Shown: one piece after another, positions 1 through 10,831 of the stretch
Layout of the letters: each line of letters begins with the position of its first letter
How positions within the stretch are numbered: position 1 is the stretch's first letter
From: Hyparrhenia diplandra
Lineage: Eukaryota > Streptophyta > Magnoliopsida > Poales > Poaceae
Direction of reading: 5' to 3'
Assembly (NCBI GenBank): GCA_015847255.1
Contig: JADLZK010009272.1
Span: 496,001 to 560,000 of the forward strand
Length of the DNA stretch: 64,000 nt
Position numbers and translations under genes: made by a program
The notes under the pieces: generated by a model
Seen by the model: the letters and a program-made list of their open reading frames with translations, nothing else
The model's database searches: none
What the model was told of the DNA's origin: nothing

Positions 1-740
1 AATATTATACTATAACAGGTGTCAACACCCACCTCCACCCGTGCCAGCGGGGTGGGGGTGGCCGTGGTGGTCGTCGCCGGCGTGGTGGTCGCGGCGGCGG
101 TGGCGATGGTGGTCTTTGGGACGGGGTGCGGGTGGCGCGGGCGGTCCTAGTCGTCGAGCCTCCCGTTCGATGGTGCGTCTGGCCTCCTTCAACAACCCAT
201 GGTCGGGCGCATCTCCATGTGGCCATTCGGGACGGGCGGGAGCACTCGACCTCCACTCGGCCGGGCGCCCTGTACTCCCGGCGTTCCTCCACTCTAGCCG
301 GCCGCCATGTACTCAAGCGTTCCTTCCATGTGCCGGCACGAGCTCCTCCGCTTCGCGGCCCAAGCCCCGGCGGGGGTGGAATCGCCGATCTCGGCCCAAT
401 CCTTCAGCACCATGGGGGCGACATCGCCGGCGAGTGGATTGCTGACTCGGGTGCTTCCTACCACACCACTCCGGATCTTTGGTATACTCTCGACTCTTCG
501 ACCTCCCCACCCCTCCTATCCTTCTTACGTCATGGTGGGGAATGGTTCATGTCTTCCTGTCACCTCGTGGGTTACACTTTGGTCCTTTTTCGTCTTTCGA
601 ATGTTCTTGTTGCTCCTCGGATGGTCCACAATCTTCTTTCTATTCGCCCGGTTCACTGCTGATAACTCTTGTTCCGTCGAATTTGACACTTCTAGTCTTC
701 TTGTGAAGGACTTGGCTTCCGGCGACCACTTCTCGATGTG
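1..740 (+). pseudogene. Copia copy A gag C-terminus and protease/pre-integrase remnant
   Basis: A glycine/arginine-rich stretch (1-170) is followed by a gag-like linker and then the aspartic-protease neighbourhood W-I-A-D-S-G-A-S-Y-H near 435-465. The pre-integrase motif V-H-N-L-L-S-I-R-P lies near 625-655. The catalytic DSG of the Copia protease is recognisable. Reading frames change at least three times, so no single protein can be made. The gag N-terminus lies outside the window. Confidence 0.75.
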
Positions 741-1340
741 AGAGCGCGGGACCCCCTTTACACTCTTTCGCCTTCCGTCTTCGCTGCCGCTCTTGTCGTG
801 GCGCCGTCTTCTACCACGGCACCGCCCCGTTTCGGTCATCCCGGTCGCGGCGTTTTGGCTCGGCTTCGGTCGTAGTGCGGACATCTCTTGTACTTCGTAC
901 TCATGCCGAGCATCTTTGTCATGTGTGTTAGCTTCGGTCGTCATGTTAGACTTCCATTTTCTTCTTCTTCTTCGCATGCTACGCGTGCCTTTGATCTTAA
1001 TACTGCTTTGTGATTTGTGGACCTCTCTGTCTGCAGAGCATTTTCGGGCTCAAATACTATCGGGGTTAGTTGATGATTTTTCCCATTACTCTTGGACTTT
1101 CTGTTGCGTGCTAAGTCTAAGGCGTATCCCACCCTCCTCCACTTCTTTGCACGGGTGTGGTGCCCCTCTTTGCGGGACGGGACCCGCGCGGGTGTACTCT
1201 CGCCGCTCGGCACGCGGCGCCGTCACCTCGGCTCCAACTCCACCGCCGCCACCTCCACCTCGTCGGCCCGTGCTGATCCACGAGGTCTACCACCCACCGG
1301 TCATTCACCGGGACCCCGTCACACTCACCCTATGGTGACT
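741..1340 (+). pseudogene. Copia copy A integrase remnant with internal deletion
   Basis: The integrase core begins recognisably with L-V-D-D-F-S-H-Y-S-W-T-F near 1065-1105. Soon after, the reading jumps to the proline-rich linker that normally follows the integrase (P-P-P-P-P near 1240-1260). The second catalytic aspartate region and the glutamate region, still traceable in copy B around 17460-17520, are absent. The linker ends at about 1335 with the P-M-V-T-R-H block that usually precedes the reverse transcriptase in Copia polyproteins. This copy therefore cannot integrate on its own. Confidence 0.65.
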
Positions 1341-1399
1341 CGGCATGCGGTGGTGGTGTTCTTCGACTGCGGCCCTCTCCGCCACCGAGAGCAGCTTCG

Positions 1400-2330
1400 C
1401 CCGGTCTCTCCGATACCCACCTCTGTCCGCGCCGCCTTGGCGGACCCTCACTGGCGGCGCGCGATGGAAGAGGAGTATGGGGCTCTTCGTGCCAACCAGC
1501 CGTGGGACCTTGCCGCGCGTGCAATGCGGGGTTCCAATGTGGTCGCGGCAAGTGGATGCGGGCGCACAAGCATCGGTGACGGTAGTCCGGGCGATACAAG
1601 GCTCGGTGGGTACCGGGGCTTCACCCGGCGCCACGGGTGTTGATTATGATGAGACCTTCAGTCCGGTGGTGAAGCACGCTACACGGTGTGCATGGTCCTC
1701 TCACTTGCTCTCTCTCTCGCTCTTGGCAAGTGCATCGGCTCGATGTCAGAATGCATTCCTCCATGGCACCTTATGCGGGAGCCGGTTCACTGCGATCAAC
1801 CAGCGGGGTTTGTGGATTCAGTAGGCTTTGATCTGGTTTTTGCCGGCTCAACAAGTCACTCTATGTAGTGCGGCGGGCTCCTGCTTGGTGGTACTCCCGG
1901 TTTGCCACCTACCTTCTTACTTTGGGGTTCGGAGAAGCCAAGTCGGACACATCTTTGTTTGTCGCCATGGAGTTGAGACGCTTATACGCTACTCTATGTT
2001 GATGACATTGTCCTCACGGCCTCCGGTCCGCGATTTGCTTGGCGTGTCATCTCTTCTTTGCGGCGGGGAGTTTTCTATGAAGGATCTCGGTCCGCTTCAC
2101 CACTTCACGGGAGTCCTTTGTTGAGACTCGTCCTTCGGGTTGTTCTGCACCAAATGACGGTATGCTCACGGATATCCTCGGCGGTGGCGGGATGACAGAC
2201 TTGCAAGCCCTGCACCACTCTGTTGACACTTAGCGAAGCTCTCTGGCGATGAAGGTGACCCCGTGGAGGATCCTCACGCTTTTCGGAGTGCGGCTGGTGC
2301 GTTTGCGGTACCTCACCTTCACCGGGCGAC
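1400..2330 (+). pseudogene. Copia copy A reverse transcriptase remnant
   Basis: The usual start of the Copia reverse transcriptase (A-D-P-H-W-R-R-A-M-E-E-E-Y-G-A-L) is at 1437-1485. It is followed by the G-V-D-Y-D-E-T-F-S-P-V-V segment near 1635-1675 and a shifted version of the catalytic Y-V-D-D block near 1990-2015. Several one- and two-base indels move the frame. Family knowledge: this domain copies the element RNA into DNA in cytoplasmic particles. The copy here is dead. Confidence 0.75.
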
Positions 2331-2394
2331 ATCGGCGTATGCGTTCAGCAGGTTTGTCTTCACATGCATGATCCACGGGAGCCACATCTTCTGC

Positions 2395-2934
2395 GATGAA
2401 GCGCCTTCTCCGCTATATCCGTGGCAATGTTGACTCCGGCACGACTATTCACGGTCTCCCTCCAGGCTCGTCGTCTACACTAACGCTGATTGGGCTGGAT
2501 GTCCCGACACTCGCCGCTCTACCTCCGGGTATGCCGTCTTCCTCGGCGGCAACCTCGTCTCCTGGTCGTCCAAGCGGCAGCCGGTTGTCTCCCGCTCCAG
2601 GGCAGAGGCGGAGTACCGGGCTGTTGCTAACGGTGTGGCGAAGGCGTCCTGGCTTCGTCGCTCTTGGCTAAGCTCCACGCCCCACTGACCAAGACCACAC
2701 TTGTCTCTTGCGGACAATGTCAGCGCCGTCTACCTCTCCACCAACCCCATTCAGCATCAGCGGACGAAGCAAGTGGAGATCGACTTGCACTTTGTCCGAG
2801 ACTTGGTTGCCATCGGCGCTGTTCGGGTACTCCATGTACCAACCACCTCCCAGTTCGCTGACATCTTCACCAAGGGTTTGCCCACATCGACATTCTCCGA
2901 GTTCCGATCCAGCCTCAACGTCGCCAGTGGCTAA
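2395..2934 (+). pseudogene. Copia copy A RNase H remnant
   Basis: RNase H motifs of Copia elements follow in order: D-A-D-W-A-G-C-P-D-T-R near 2487-2520, S-W-S-S-K-R-Q-P-V-V-S near 2560-2592, A-E-A-E-Y-R-A-V-A near 2603-2630, and H-V-E-I-D-L-H-F-V-R-like text near 2770-2800. The polyprotein end (A-D-I-F-T-K-G-L-P) is near 2855-2885 and its stop is at 2932-2934. At least one frameshift near 2670 separates the two halves. Confidence 0.8.
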
Positions 2935-3020
2935 TTGTGACTGCGGGGGGCCCTATGTGTGTTGCTTTCTTTGATGTCCAGTCTTGATCTCCGCTGCGCC
3001 GGTAATTCAGACTGTGAGGG

Positions 3021-3124
3021 TGTTAGTGTATATGTGTAAAGACCCAATAGAGGCCCATGTACAACAATCATATAGCCCACCCTTCTAGGGTTTGGAGGAA
3101 TACACAGGAAATTATTCCCTAACA
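3021..3124 (+). repeat. 3' LTR of Copia copy A (104 bp)
   Basis: The sequence starts TGTTAG and ends CTAACA. It is nearly the reverse complement of the LTRs at 14887 and 19273. It is preceded by a purine-rich GTGAGGG stretch in the polypurine-tract position. An LTR of about 105 bp is very short for a plant Copia. Confidence 0.85.
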
Positions 3125-3633
3125 GTACAGGCAACCCCATTGATGACTGCTGGTGCTGTGACTCGGATTGGCACAACAACTGCTGTGTTCTTGTTTGCTA
3201 TTTTTCCTTGTCACAACAGCTTGGCTTCAAAATGTTCTGTAAGTGCCATATTATGTGACATGAGTTCTATAAGTGCCATAAGAAATGCAAGGTTCTGTAA
3301 CAAGAGTTTTGTAAGTGCCATTAGTCTGTTGATGGGAACGTGAGCCTGAATGTCTGATGATTGGAGCCATGGTTCCTTGACGTACAGGATGATCGTTACC
3401 TGGCTGTATGTACCTACAGGATGCGTGAGTCACCGTGAGCTCAGTTCCTGCTTGTGTTGTGCGCTAGTGAGCTCACGGCAGCTCCTGCCCAGTTTGTTTT
3501 GATCGTGTGGATAGGGGCATGTTGGACAAACACAATTATCAAAACAGCTCAGCTTAATTTTGAAAATTGGTGGTGAAGCTGTTTTCTAGAAAAACAGTTT
3601 AGCTAATGAAGCTAAGCTGTACCAAACACGTCC
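3125..3633 (+). mobile_element. Right end of a Tourist-like element (R0 copy)
   Basis: This is homologous to the right end of the element at 33153-37078: same order, the same pectate-lyase-like start, the same GTAAGTGCCAT repeats near 3240-3320, and the same terminal GCTGTACCAAAC inverted-repeat end near 3617-3628. It is followed by TGA (3634-3636), the three-base target duplication seen at both ends of the R2 copy. The left part was separated by the Copia insertion and lies upstream of the window. Confidence 0.6.
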
Positions 3634-3830
3634 TGAATGGTCTCCTCGGTATGAGTATGACTTCATCCATGAATTTGCCATGTTTCGCCCCTATGGGAAT
3701 GTTTATGGGTTACGGCATATCCAAGGTTGACAGGTGATGAGCACTGGATGAATATAGATGTGCCTAAACAGTAGGATTATTAATAGCTGCACCTAAAATA
3801 AATTATCAAACCGAAACTAATTATGCAAAG
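3634..3830 (+). pseudogene. Terminal exon-like block of the array unit (R0)
   Basis: One frame from about 3637 reads E-W-S-P-R-Y-E-Y-D-F-I-H-E-F-A-M-F and ends at a TGA near 3730. The same pattern with substitutions recurs in R1 (to 19686) and R2 (37081-37180). Conservation of Y-E-Y, F-I and E-F between units suggests former coding sequence. I do not recognise the family. The block is followed by an AT-rich stretch and then abruptly by Ty3 gag sequence. Confidence 0.4.
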
Positions 3831-4820
3831 TTGTCGACCATGAAGCTGGAGGTCGGGAAAATTTCAAAGTACATGGAGCGATCTATGGTGGACGGCCCAT
3901 CGGCGATGCCAGGACTGTTCGCCGCTACGCCCGAGCTGAAGTCGTCCTCAGCGCCCGGCTTCATCGCAGCGTGTCGACCCACGACGTCAAGTCGGTGTGC
4001 TCTCCACTCTCAAAGTCCACCGCGTCGCGTCGACTTGAGCTGCCCCACGCTCATCTGAGGGATTCGCGGCCCGATAGGCCCAATAGGCACCGCATGGATC
4101 AGGGGTCGGGTCAGAGTGGCCACTATGATGCCACCACTGTGAAGGGTACGTCACCCGAAACCATGCTCCTCCGTCTCCTTTACCCTTGTTGTGTCGTCCT
4201 CCCCTGTCTGCCACCACGAGCCTCCACGCCATTTTGAGTCCGGGTATCAATGGAGATAATTCGAGTAAACTGCCTAAGTTTGATTTCCCCAAATTCGATG
4301 GGGAACATGCCAAATTGTGCATCAAACAGGCCGCACATTATTTTGGTCTATATCGGGTTGAGTCCTCTGTCTTGGTGTCTGCAGCCACAATGCATTTTTT
4401 GAGTTCTGCCAAGGGCTGGTTATCCTCAATTGAGGATGAGCCTATTGTGCGGGATGAGTTCTATGTCTAGTTGCTAGCGTGCTTTGCACGTGATGAGCAT
4501 GAACTGCTTCTGCGTCGCCTGTTCCAGATCCGCTAGTCTGGCCCCATTGCTGAGTACATAGAGAAATTTGTCTGTCTAGTTAATGAACTTAAAGCTTATG
4601 GGCTTATGGAAAACACCCATATCCTCTGTATTATGTTCATCGTTTCATTGACGGGCTACGCGATGACATCAAAGTTGTTGTTGTTGTCCACAAACCAGCT
4701 ACTCTCGATGATGCTTGTACTTTGTCTAAATTGCAGGAGGAAGCAAATGGACTCACCAAGCACACGTTCCACCGCTATGATTTGATGCTGAACCCGAAGA
4801 CTGCGTGGAATGGTGGCTTA
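3831..4820 (+). pseudogene. Ty3/Gypsy gag fragment (R0)
   Basis: The block reads K-L-E-V-G-K-I-S-K-Y-M-E-R-S-M-V-D-G and then, after 4260, L-P-K-F-D-F-P-K-F-D-G with K-Q-A-A-H-Y-F-G-L-Y-R-V-E and T-M-H-F. This is the retrotransposon gag domain typical of plant Ty3/Gypsy elements. The same segment is at 38400-40860 and, more diverged, at 55400-56700. About 1.16 kb present in the R2 copy (37275-38440) is missing at 3829, with a short GCAAG/GCAAAG similarity at the break. Stops at 4468 and later break the frame. Confidence 0.8.
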
Positions 4821-4869
4821 CCTCTGCCGCCACCTTGGTGGCTTACCTCTGTCGCCACCTTCTCCTCGT

Positions 4870-5700
4870 CACGGCGCTGGCTGTGTGTAACGATACGAGT
4901 TGGGTGTGCGCAGTAGGGATGGGTGCAACCCGCGATCGTACACACAAGGAGATGGGTGTGACGAGCATAAGTGCGAGGCCGAGCTAGGTGGCAAGGCACA
5001 CGATAGTGGAGGGGCCAAATCAATATGGTGGATTGCCGGCTAGCGCGCAAGGCAAGGGCAAGAAGACGGTATGGAGAACCAAAACAGGTCAGCATGGGAG
5101 GGCAACCAGAGCATCCATGGCCACCGCCAACAAGATCATGTCTCGCGAGGGCGACGTCCGCTGCTAGGCGTGGTGGCGGGCGACGTGCTAGGGGTCGTCC
5201 CATCCAATACTAGGGCTCGTCTAGGCCATGGTATTGGCGCTGGTGTCTCTTCCTGACCATGATATGCCACAAGAGACGTTGGAGGGCCCGAGAAAAGGCA
5301 CGCCAGAGCTCACCGCGACAGTTTGGGTCGGCACAACAATGGCCGGGGTGGGGCGGCGTGGGCAGGGGAGACAACAGAAACATCCTCGGGGACGAGGAGA
5401 AAGGAAAGAAACAAGCCATTCATTTTCCACTAATAAACTTGTCGAAAACTCTTGGAATCAATACATGAGCTATTCTTGACATCAATATGCTATATTTTTG
5501 AGCTTTGCGTGAATAACACCAATGCACCGATTTATTTATTTATTTACTTAGTTTTATCGTCAAGGCTCAAGCTATAAATTAAGATAGTACAATAACGAAA
5601 AATCCTTTTCATTCATTTTATCAAGTCTATCAATCAATAATAAAAAGATCAAGGTATAATGAAAAAAAAACCCACCGGCAGGCAAATCCGGCTTTTGTTC
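4870..5700. repeat. Array unit leader, GC-rich then AT-rich (R1)
   Basis: There is no coding sequence I can support. The GC-rich part (about 4900-5400) and the AT-rich part (5400-5700, ending in an A-tract at about 5661) recur in the same order at 20890-22075 (R2) and 45545-46235 (R3). This makes it the upstream flank of the unit gene. Short open frames here are not conserved between copies. Confidence 0.6.
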
Positions 5701-5955
5701 TTCCAAGCAGCCAGGTTGGCGCGTGAAATTCCCCAAACCGACTAGGCTTCCCGGCAATAAAACCTCAGCGCGTCGACGTCGTTTCCTTCCCCGCCTCCAA
5801 GAGCAATCGATCCCCAGAGCTTCAATTCCCGCATCTTGATCTCGAGCCTAATCACATCTCCGTGCGCTCCGCTTCGCGACCTCGAGTCTCGACCCGGCGG
5901 ATCCATCCCTCAGATCGATTCCGGCGAGGCTGCTGGTGCTCCTCCCTCCTCGCCG

Positions 5956-6622
5956 ATGTCGTCCGCAGGTGCTCCTCCCTCCTCGCCCGATCCCCGCTTC
6001 CTTCGAGTCGTCATCGTCCCTTCGCATCCTGTTGCGACGCCGAGCCGCCGCCTCCTCCGGCGGCGGATCGGAAGCGTCCTCGCCGCTGCTGAAGAGGATG
6101 AGGCCGCTCTTTTCGGCGGCGTATCGGAAGCGTCCTCGCCGCTGCTGAAGAGGATGAGGCCGCTCTTTCCGGTGGCGGATCGGAAGCGTCCCTCGCCGCT
6201 GCTGAAGAAGATGCGGCTGCTCTTTCCGTACGCCGCCGTGTCCCGGGGGTTCGGCCGTTGCAAGAACCGCGCCTGGGGCATGGCTATGAATGGGCTCCAG
6301 AAGATGATGCTGCCTCTTCCCAACGCCGTGAACCGCGTGGAACGCGCCTGGGGCATGGCTACGAACGGGCTCCACATCGTCGTCATGCCCCTCTCTATCT
6401 GGCTCTTCAACTCGGTCCCTGAGGAGGTCCGCTTCTGGATCTGCCTGTACTTCTGTTTAGCCGCCGCCATGGCGGTCATCACGTTCGTGGACATCTACGA
6501 TCAGCAGCCGCAGCAGCTGGCACCGGCAGCGGCGGTGCTGCTCCCACCTCCCCTCCGGAGATGGACATGTGTTAAGAGTTTGGTCCCTGCGTCTGGTATG
6601 TCTTTTCATGCTTGCTGGCCAG
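5956..6622 (+). pseudogene. Unit gene exon 1, R1 copy (membrane protein-like), probably broken
   Basis: ATG at 5956 begins M-S-S-A-G-A-P-P-S-S-P-D-P-R-F-L-R-V-V, matching the R3 copy at 46528. Hydrophobic stretches lie near 6385-6420 and 6445-6490, followed by a run of alanine/glutamine and the conserved W-T-C-V-K-S-L-V-P-A-S-G-M-S-F-H-A-C-W-P end. The donor is at 6623. Compared with R3, two bases are missing just before the donor, which changes the phase. The next microexon has lost the normal acceptor (ACACAAG instead of ACACAGG). A 56-bp unit is triplicated inside. Function unknown. Confidence 0.55.
6068..6236 (+). repeat. Three tandem 56-57 bp units inside exon 1 (R1)
   Basis: Units start at 6068, 6124 and 6180, each beginning TCGGAAGCGTCC. 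R3 has a single unit at the matching place. Because 56 is not a multiple of three, successive units are read in three different frames while the ORF stays open. Confidence 0.9.
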
Positions 6623-6680
6623 GTGAGTTCCCTAATCCATTCTTCAAGATAGACTTTGTTTTAGTTGCATATCTACACAA

Positions 6681-6704
6681 GTGTCGCTACTCTCCTTGCT
6701 CAAG
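6681..6704 (+). pseudogene. Microexon of unit gene, R1 copy
   Basis: GTGTCGCTACTCTCCTTGCT followed by CAAG sits before a GTACAT donor and matches the 24-nt exon at 47333-47356. The acceptor dinucleotide is altered, so splicing here is doubtful. Confidence 0.45.
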
Positions 6705-6734
6705 GTACATGCCCTCCACATCTTATCTGTTTAC

Positions 6735-8300
6735 AGTTCTTCTATTTTTTAAAAATCTATGAGATTACTAGGATGCGTTGCTTCCTTAAATTCTTTTGTT
6801 AGTACAATCATTGACTAGATGCATCATGATAGTTTCTCCATCTACCTCACTGTATTTGACCATTTCTTGATTTTACAGCATGTAAATGCTTTTGTTGTTA
6901 CATGACCTATCTTTTAGCTGCGAAATTAATATTGGGAAATGTACTTCATATATATTTGACAACTTGATTTGATTACATAAGTGCAATGTGGAGCACTTTA
7001 GTGGATAGAAATTTGTTAGTTATTCTAGTATGTTTTTAACTCATTTCTTTGTTATTTGTGATAGACAGGCTTTGCGATGAAAGGATGAATGGAAGGACAG
7101 GCACGATGAAAAGATTTGACTCCCTTTGCTCCACCTGCCGAGGATAGAGGACAGAAGGTGCAGAACATTAGTGAAAGTGCATCACTTAACACCCGGAGCT
7201 GAACGTGACTGTCAAGGAGTGCAAGTGTGGGCCTGAGGGGGCCAGGCTGGCCATGCCCTGGCCAACGGCGCCATCAAGGTGGCGCGACCAGATGAGGGGT
7301 GGCCTCCAGCCACGCCTTTAACTCCCAAACTCAGAGAATATAGAATAATGGAAAGAAATAGGAAGAATAGAAATAGGATCTAAGATTAGATGGGATCTGA
7401 GGAGTCCAAATCTATAAGGACTCCCTCTCTCTCTCTACTTGATGAGATACATGTCCATTTGGGACCTTAAATATATATTTTTTTTTCGAAAACCAGGACC
7501 AAATATATATAGGGGCATTGTAACCAATCTAATCTAATAAAGAAATAGCCTTGGCTTCCCTGGTCTCTCCGCTCTCCTACACCTCCCTCTCCCTGCTGTC
7601 TCCTCTGAAGTGACCACTTCAGAAGATGGGCATTTATTATTTTGTTCATTGTTTTTTGTGTTCATTTCATTTTGATAAGCAGGCTTTGTGATGAAGGGAT
7701 CAATGGGAGGACCATCGTGCTGAAAAGATTTTGCTTTGTCTTGCCATTCCAGTCCAAGCAAAGATAGAGGACACGTGGTGGCAAACATCAGTGAAAGCAC
7801 ATCACTTAACGGCCTGAGCTGAACATGACCATCATGGGAAAGTCGAGGAAAAGAGTAACCTGTTGAGTGCCATGGTAACAGAAATGAAAGTGCACTAAAT
7901 CGGGATAGAACACAAGTAGAGCTGAAAACTGCAAACCAAGTGGGAGAGACCAAGTTCGAAGTTTTGAACTTCAATATATAGTTCTTTGGGTTTCTTCTGT
8001 ATCCTGTGTTTCTACTGCTGGGTTTTTGTCACTCCTCTAATATATTCACAAAAATAGCAGCAATGTGGAAAAAGGTCAGAAAATTTTATAAAAGTTGGTA
8101 CAGCACAAAGATTTATATAATAGATAGTTATGCATTTTGTAGTGTCTGGCTGTACTATGAAAATTAGACAATAGGCAACTAGCTTGTAGTACTTCCATTG
8201 CATGCTGATTGGGAAAGTTTAATTGAATTGTGGTGGGTCTCACACGGGCGATATGCGACGTGTGCCAATGGCTAGATGAATCTGCAAAATGAAACAATTA
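6735..8300 (+). other. R1 intron/3' part of unit gene, exon-like but interrupted
   Basis: This stretch matches R3 at 48360-49640 almost collinearly. It holds two related exon-like blocks starting after CAG/AG at about 7074 and 7682 (G-C-T-T-T-G-[CT]-G-A-T-G-A). It also holds a last-exon-like block starting at about 7753 that corresponds to the open 49392-49656 of R3. In R1 the latter has extra bases (ACATCACTTAACGG) and stop codons, so it is broken. The remainder is AT-rich intron-like sequence with no other gene I can support. Confidence 0.45.
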
Positions 8301-8523
8301 AGGATTTATTTTCCCTTTTTTTGTGCGCATGAAAAATGAAATGCAGTGACTATTAATACAATTGTATTTTGTGACCCTAATTCTGTTTTTTTTTTTTCGA
8401 ATCATCTAGTCACTTGATATGGAAAACAGTTAATCTGATAGTATTTTCTTGTTAGTGATGTTGATAGCTAACCTATCATTGCTCATTGGTTCCCCATTCC
8501 TGTTTGTCGCGATTTGTATGCAG

Positions 8524-8574
8524 ATGAAGTGTGTGCCGCTGCCTGGGGAAACCCTAGCCGTCATTTTTGTCCAG
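8524..8574 (+). pseudogene. Exon-like fragment inside Helitron (17 codons)
   Basis: ATG follows CAG and reads M-K-C-V-P-L-P-G-E-T-L-A-V-I-F-V-Q, ending CAG before GTTAGC. Both splice consensus sites are good and the block is 51 nt, phase 0. It is probably part of a host gene fragment carried by the Helitron. Family not recognised. Confidence 0.35.
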
Positions 8575-9402
8575 GTTAGCTCTCACACAATCACACTCCA
8601 CTTTCTCTGCATCCTCTTCATGTTGTTGGACAACTTCTGTGCTTGGGACGATTATTGTTTTTTTATAGTGCTAGATCTGCCTCCTTCACACATTACAGAG
8701 TTCCTCCGATCGCTCCCTCATCCTCCTTTCTTTTGAATTGATGGCTGATAGGGGAACAATGAATAGGTGGCTTCTATGTATTCTTACATTTGTGGATGCA
8801 CCGTCTGATTATTTTCGTATTTTTGGTCTACTAAAAAAATTTGCTTATGGTGTTACTGTTCAGACATTGAGATATTATCACAGACTGATTTATGCAGAAA
8901 AGACACCACTGAAGAGCTCACATACAAAATGCTTCCTTCGCTTATCTTGGTATTTTGCTTGTTCTTTGCATCGTTCTACTGTTTTTTATCAATTTAGTGG
9001 TTGATAACTTTTTAGACCTCCTTAATGAGATTTAAGGCATTCTATATGATTGAATCAAAACAACCTTCCATTAAAACTAAAATGATGAGAGCTGCCAAGG
9101 TAACAGTGTTGTTTGCCTTCATCAATCTGCTGTGTTTGATAGAAAAATGTGAACATAAGATTCAGTTTTAGAGATCTATGCCAAGTTCTTAGCTGAATTC
9201 AGTGTTTCACATGCTTGTTTGGCTTTCGGCTGAGCTGAGTGTCCAAGTGTACACAGAAAGAAAGCACAAAAGCACAAATATATCTGTTCTTTATCCAGAT
9301 TTACCAATGCTTTGAGCCGTGCTTTCTTTCATACAAGTTTCTAAAGTGCGGGTGAAGTGATTAGACCATTGAATTTAGTTATTGATTCTTTTGTTTCTCT
9401 AG

Positions 9403-9453
9403 ATTGCAGCTCTGCATTGGAGGATTCAAAATGAAATTGATAGTGTGCTGGAG
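9403..9453 (+). pseudogene. Exon-like fragment inside Helitron (17 codons)
   Basis: Preceded by TTTCTCTAG and followed by GTGAGT, this 51-nt block reads I-A-A-L-H-W-R-I-Q-N-E-I-D-S-V-L-E in phase 0, in frame with the block at 8524-8574. The amphipathic helix-like composition looks like real coding sequence. Function unknown. Confidence 0.4.
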
Positions 9454-9791
9454 GTGAGTCGTCCTGTGTATTGTAGCAACGGTGCTCTCTATTATTTACC
9501 TGTTTGATTATTTACCTTCACATTATTTGCTTCTAGGATCATTGCTGATGTTTTCCACTTCACATCTGTGATAACCATCTGTGATAACTGCAGTTCACCT
9601 AACAACATTTTCTTACCGGGAGCTGTACCATCTTATCTGATATTTTGCAACCACAACTTAGTTTCAGGTAGCTCCTGTTCATTCATGGCAACTTTATGAG
9701 GTAGTTAGTTTTTATGTCATATCACTAGAACTCAGACCACTTGATTTGCGAGCCAACGATAATTATTGGTTCTACCTCCATTGAGTAGCAG

Positions 9792-9836
9792 GAAGTGGCA
9801 TCTTTGGGGCACTTCCATTCTATTGTGTTCCTCTAA
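9792..9836 (+). pseudogene. Terminal exon-like fragment inside Helitron
   Basis: After AGCAG the phase-0 reading is E-V-A-S-L-G-H-F-H-S-I-V-F-L followed by TAA. It could end the short gene fragment formed with 8524-8574 and 9403-9453. Confidence 0.25.
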
Positions 9837-10249
9837 AATAAAAAGAAAGGTCAGAAGCACTCTGTACTGTCTTTTTGTTTCCATTTTGACGCGCAATTCT
9901 ATTTATGTTACCAGCTTACGCTTAGTACAGTTGGATTCTCCACATCAAGATGATATATCATTCCACCTTTTGTCCACTTCGTAACAATTCTTTCATAACT
10001 TTATAATATTGCGTGTTCTAATTATACTCTTTATATAAATTGACCTATGTAGTGAGTAGTGACCTCTGCAATCTAGAAACACTCTAAGATTGTGCTCTTC
10101 TCAAGAGCGTTAATATCAATAGTTATAATTTTGATCTTCTTGCATTAACTTTTATCTATACAATTCTTATTTGGAAGCATGTTCATGATAGCATCCTATG
10201 TGCTTACTAATTGGTATTTATTATGCTATAGAAAAAAATGATTACACAG

Positions 10250-10301
10250 AATTGACAGTGCGTTTATGGAGTTCACTGCTAATGTACTCCTCAACCAATA
10301 T
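10250..10301 (+). pseudogene. Exon-like fragment inside Helitron
   Basis: Preceded by ATTACACAG and followed by GTAAGC. After one base the frame reads I-D-S-A-F-M-E-F-T-A-N-V-L-L-N-Q-Y. The entry phase differs from the upstream fragments, so the host gene piece may have lost exons between them. Confidence 0.35.
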
Positions 10302-10748
10302 GTAAGCAATCTTGTTTTACACAGTATTTGTTTTTGATCCAGCTGTTCATTCTTTTCTATTATGGGATCATGGCAGCTCTAGATTCTCCGCCTCAAAGTT
10401 TAGGTGATTGAGATAGTTTTGGCGAATTTCCGCTCGATTCTAAAAATATTACAATAATACAATATACATTTAGATGTAAAATTTCGGACCTTGTGGTATT
10501 TTCATAACAACATACTTGCCTATGCCCCTGCAGTTCTAGCTTCTAGCTCATGCTGGACCACATGGACTCCTATAATATTTAACGCACATAGGGACTCCAG
10601 CTATGCAACAACGTTCAGGTTTAAACTTTGGTATATTTTGAGTTATTGTGTAAAAGCTAAGATTGAAATGTTTTAAAAAATGGCATAACATTATTTGAAA
10701 CAACAGCAAGGTTTGTGCTTTTTTATGCCATTTTTCCCCATGTAAAAG

Positions 10749-10831
10749 GAGAAGACTTTCAGTTAACTGTTATTCCCATTTTCGGAGATGTTTCTGATGC
10801 GGACTTTTTGAGCTTCATTCAATCACCTAAG
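10749..10831 (+). pseudogene. Exon-like fragment inside Helitron
   Basis: The open frame E-D-F-Q-L-T-V-I-P-I-F-G-D-V-S-D-A-D-F-L, continuing S-F-I-Q-S-P-K, lies between AAAAG and GGTAAATG. The frame can also read through the donor to 10924. Composition is typical of a conserved globular protein but I cannot name it. Confidence 0.4.

Larger units (their letters stand above)
1..3124 (+). mobile_element. Copia (Ty1) retrotransposon, 3' part, decayed (copy A)
   Basis: The domain order gag tail, protease/pre-integrase, integrase start, reverse transcriptase, RNase H, 3' LTR is readable in shifting plus-strand frames, so this is a Copia element truncated by the window edge. Its LTR and protein segments match the complete element at 14887-19381, so both belong to one short-LTR family. 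Its right edge ends in the TG...CA-type LTR at 3021-3124 and abuts a pectate-lyase-like sequence whose uninterrupted version lies at 36530. The flanking GTACA (3125-3129) is the likely target duplication. The partner copy would be upstream of the window. Confidence 0.9.

Noticed and set aside
7534..7974. 146-codon minus-strand frame, with a related one at 49173-49457
   Set aside because: Antisense to the last-exon-like block of the unit gene. The plus-strand frame has the splice acceptor and the better composition.
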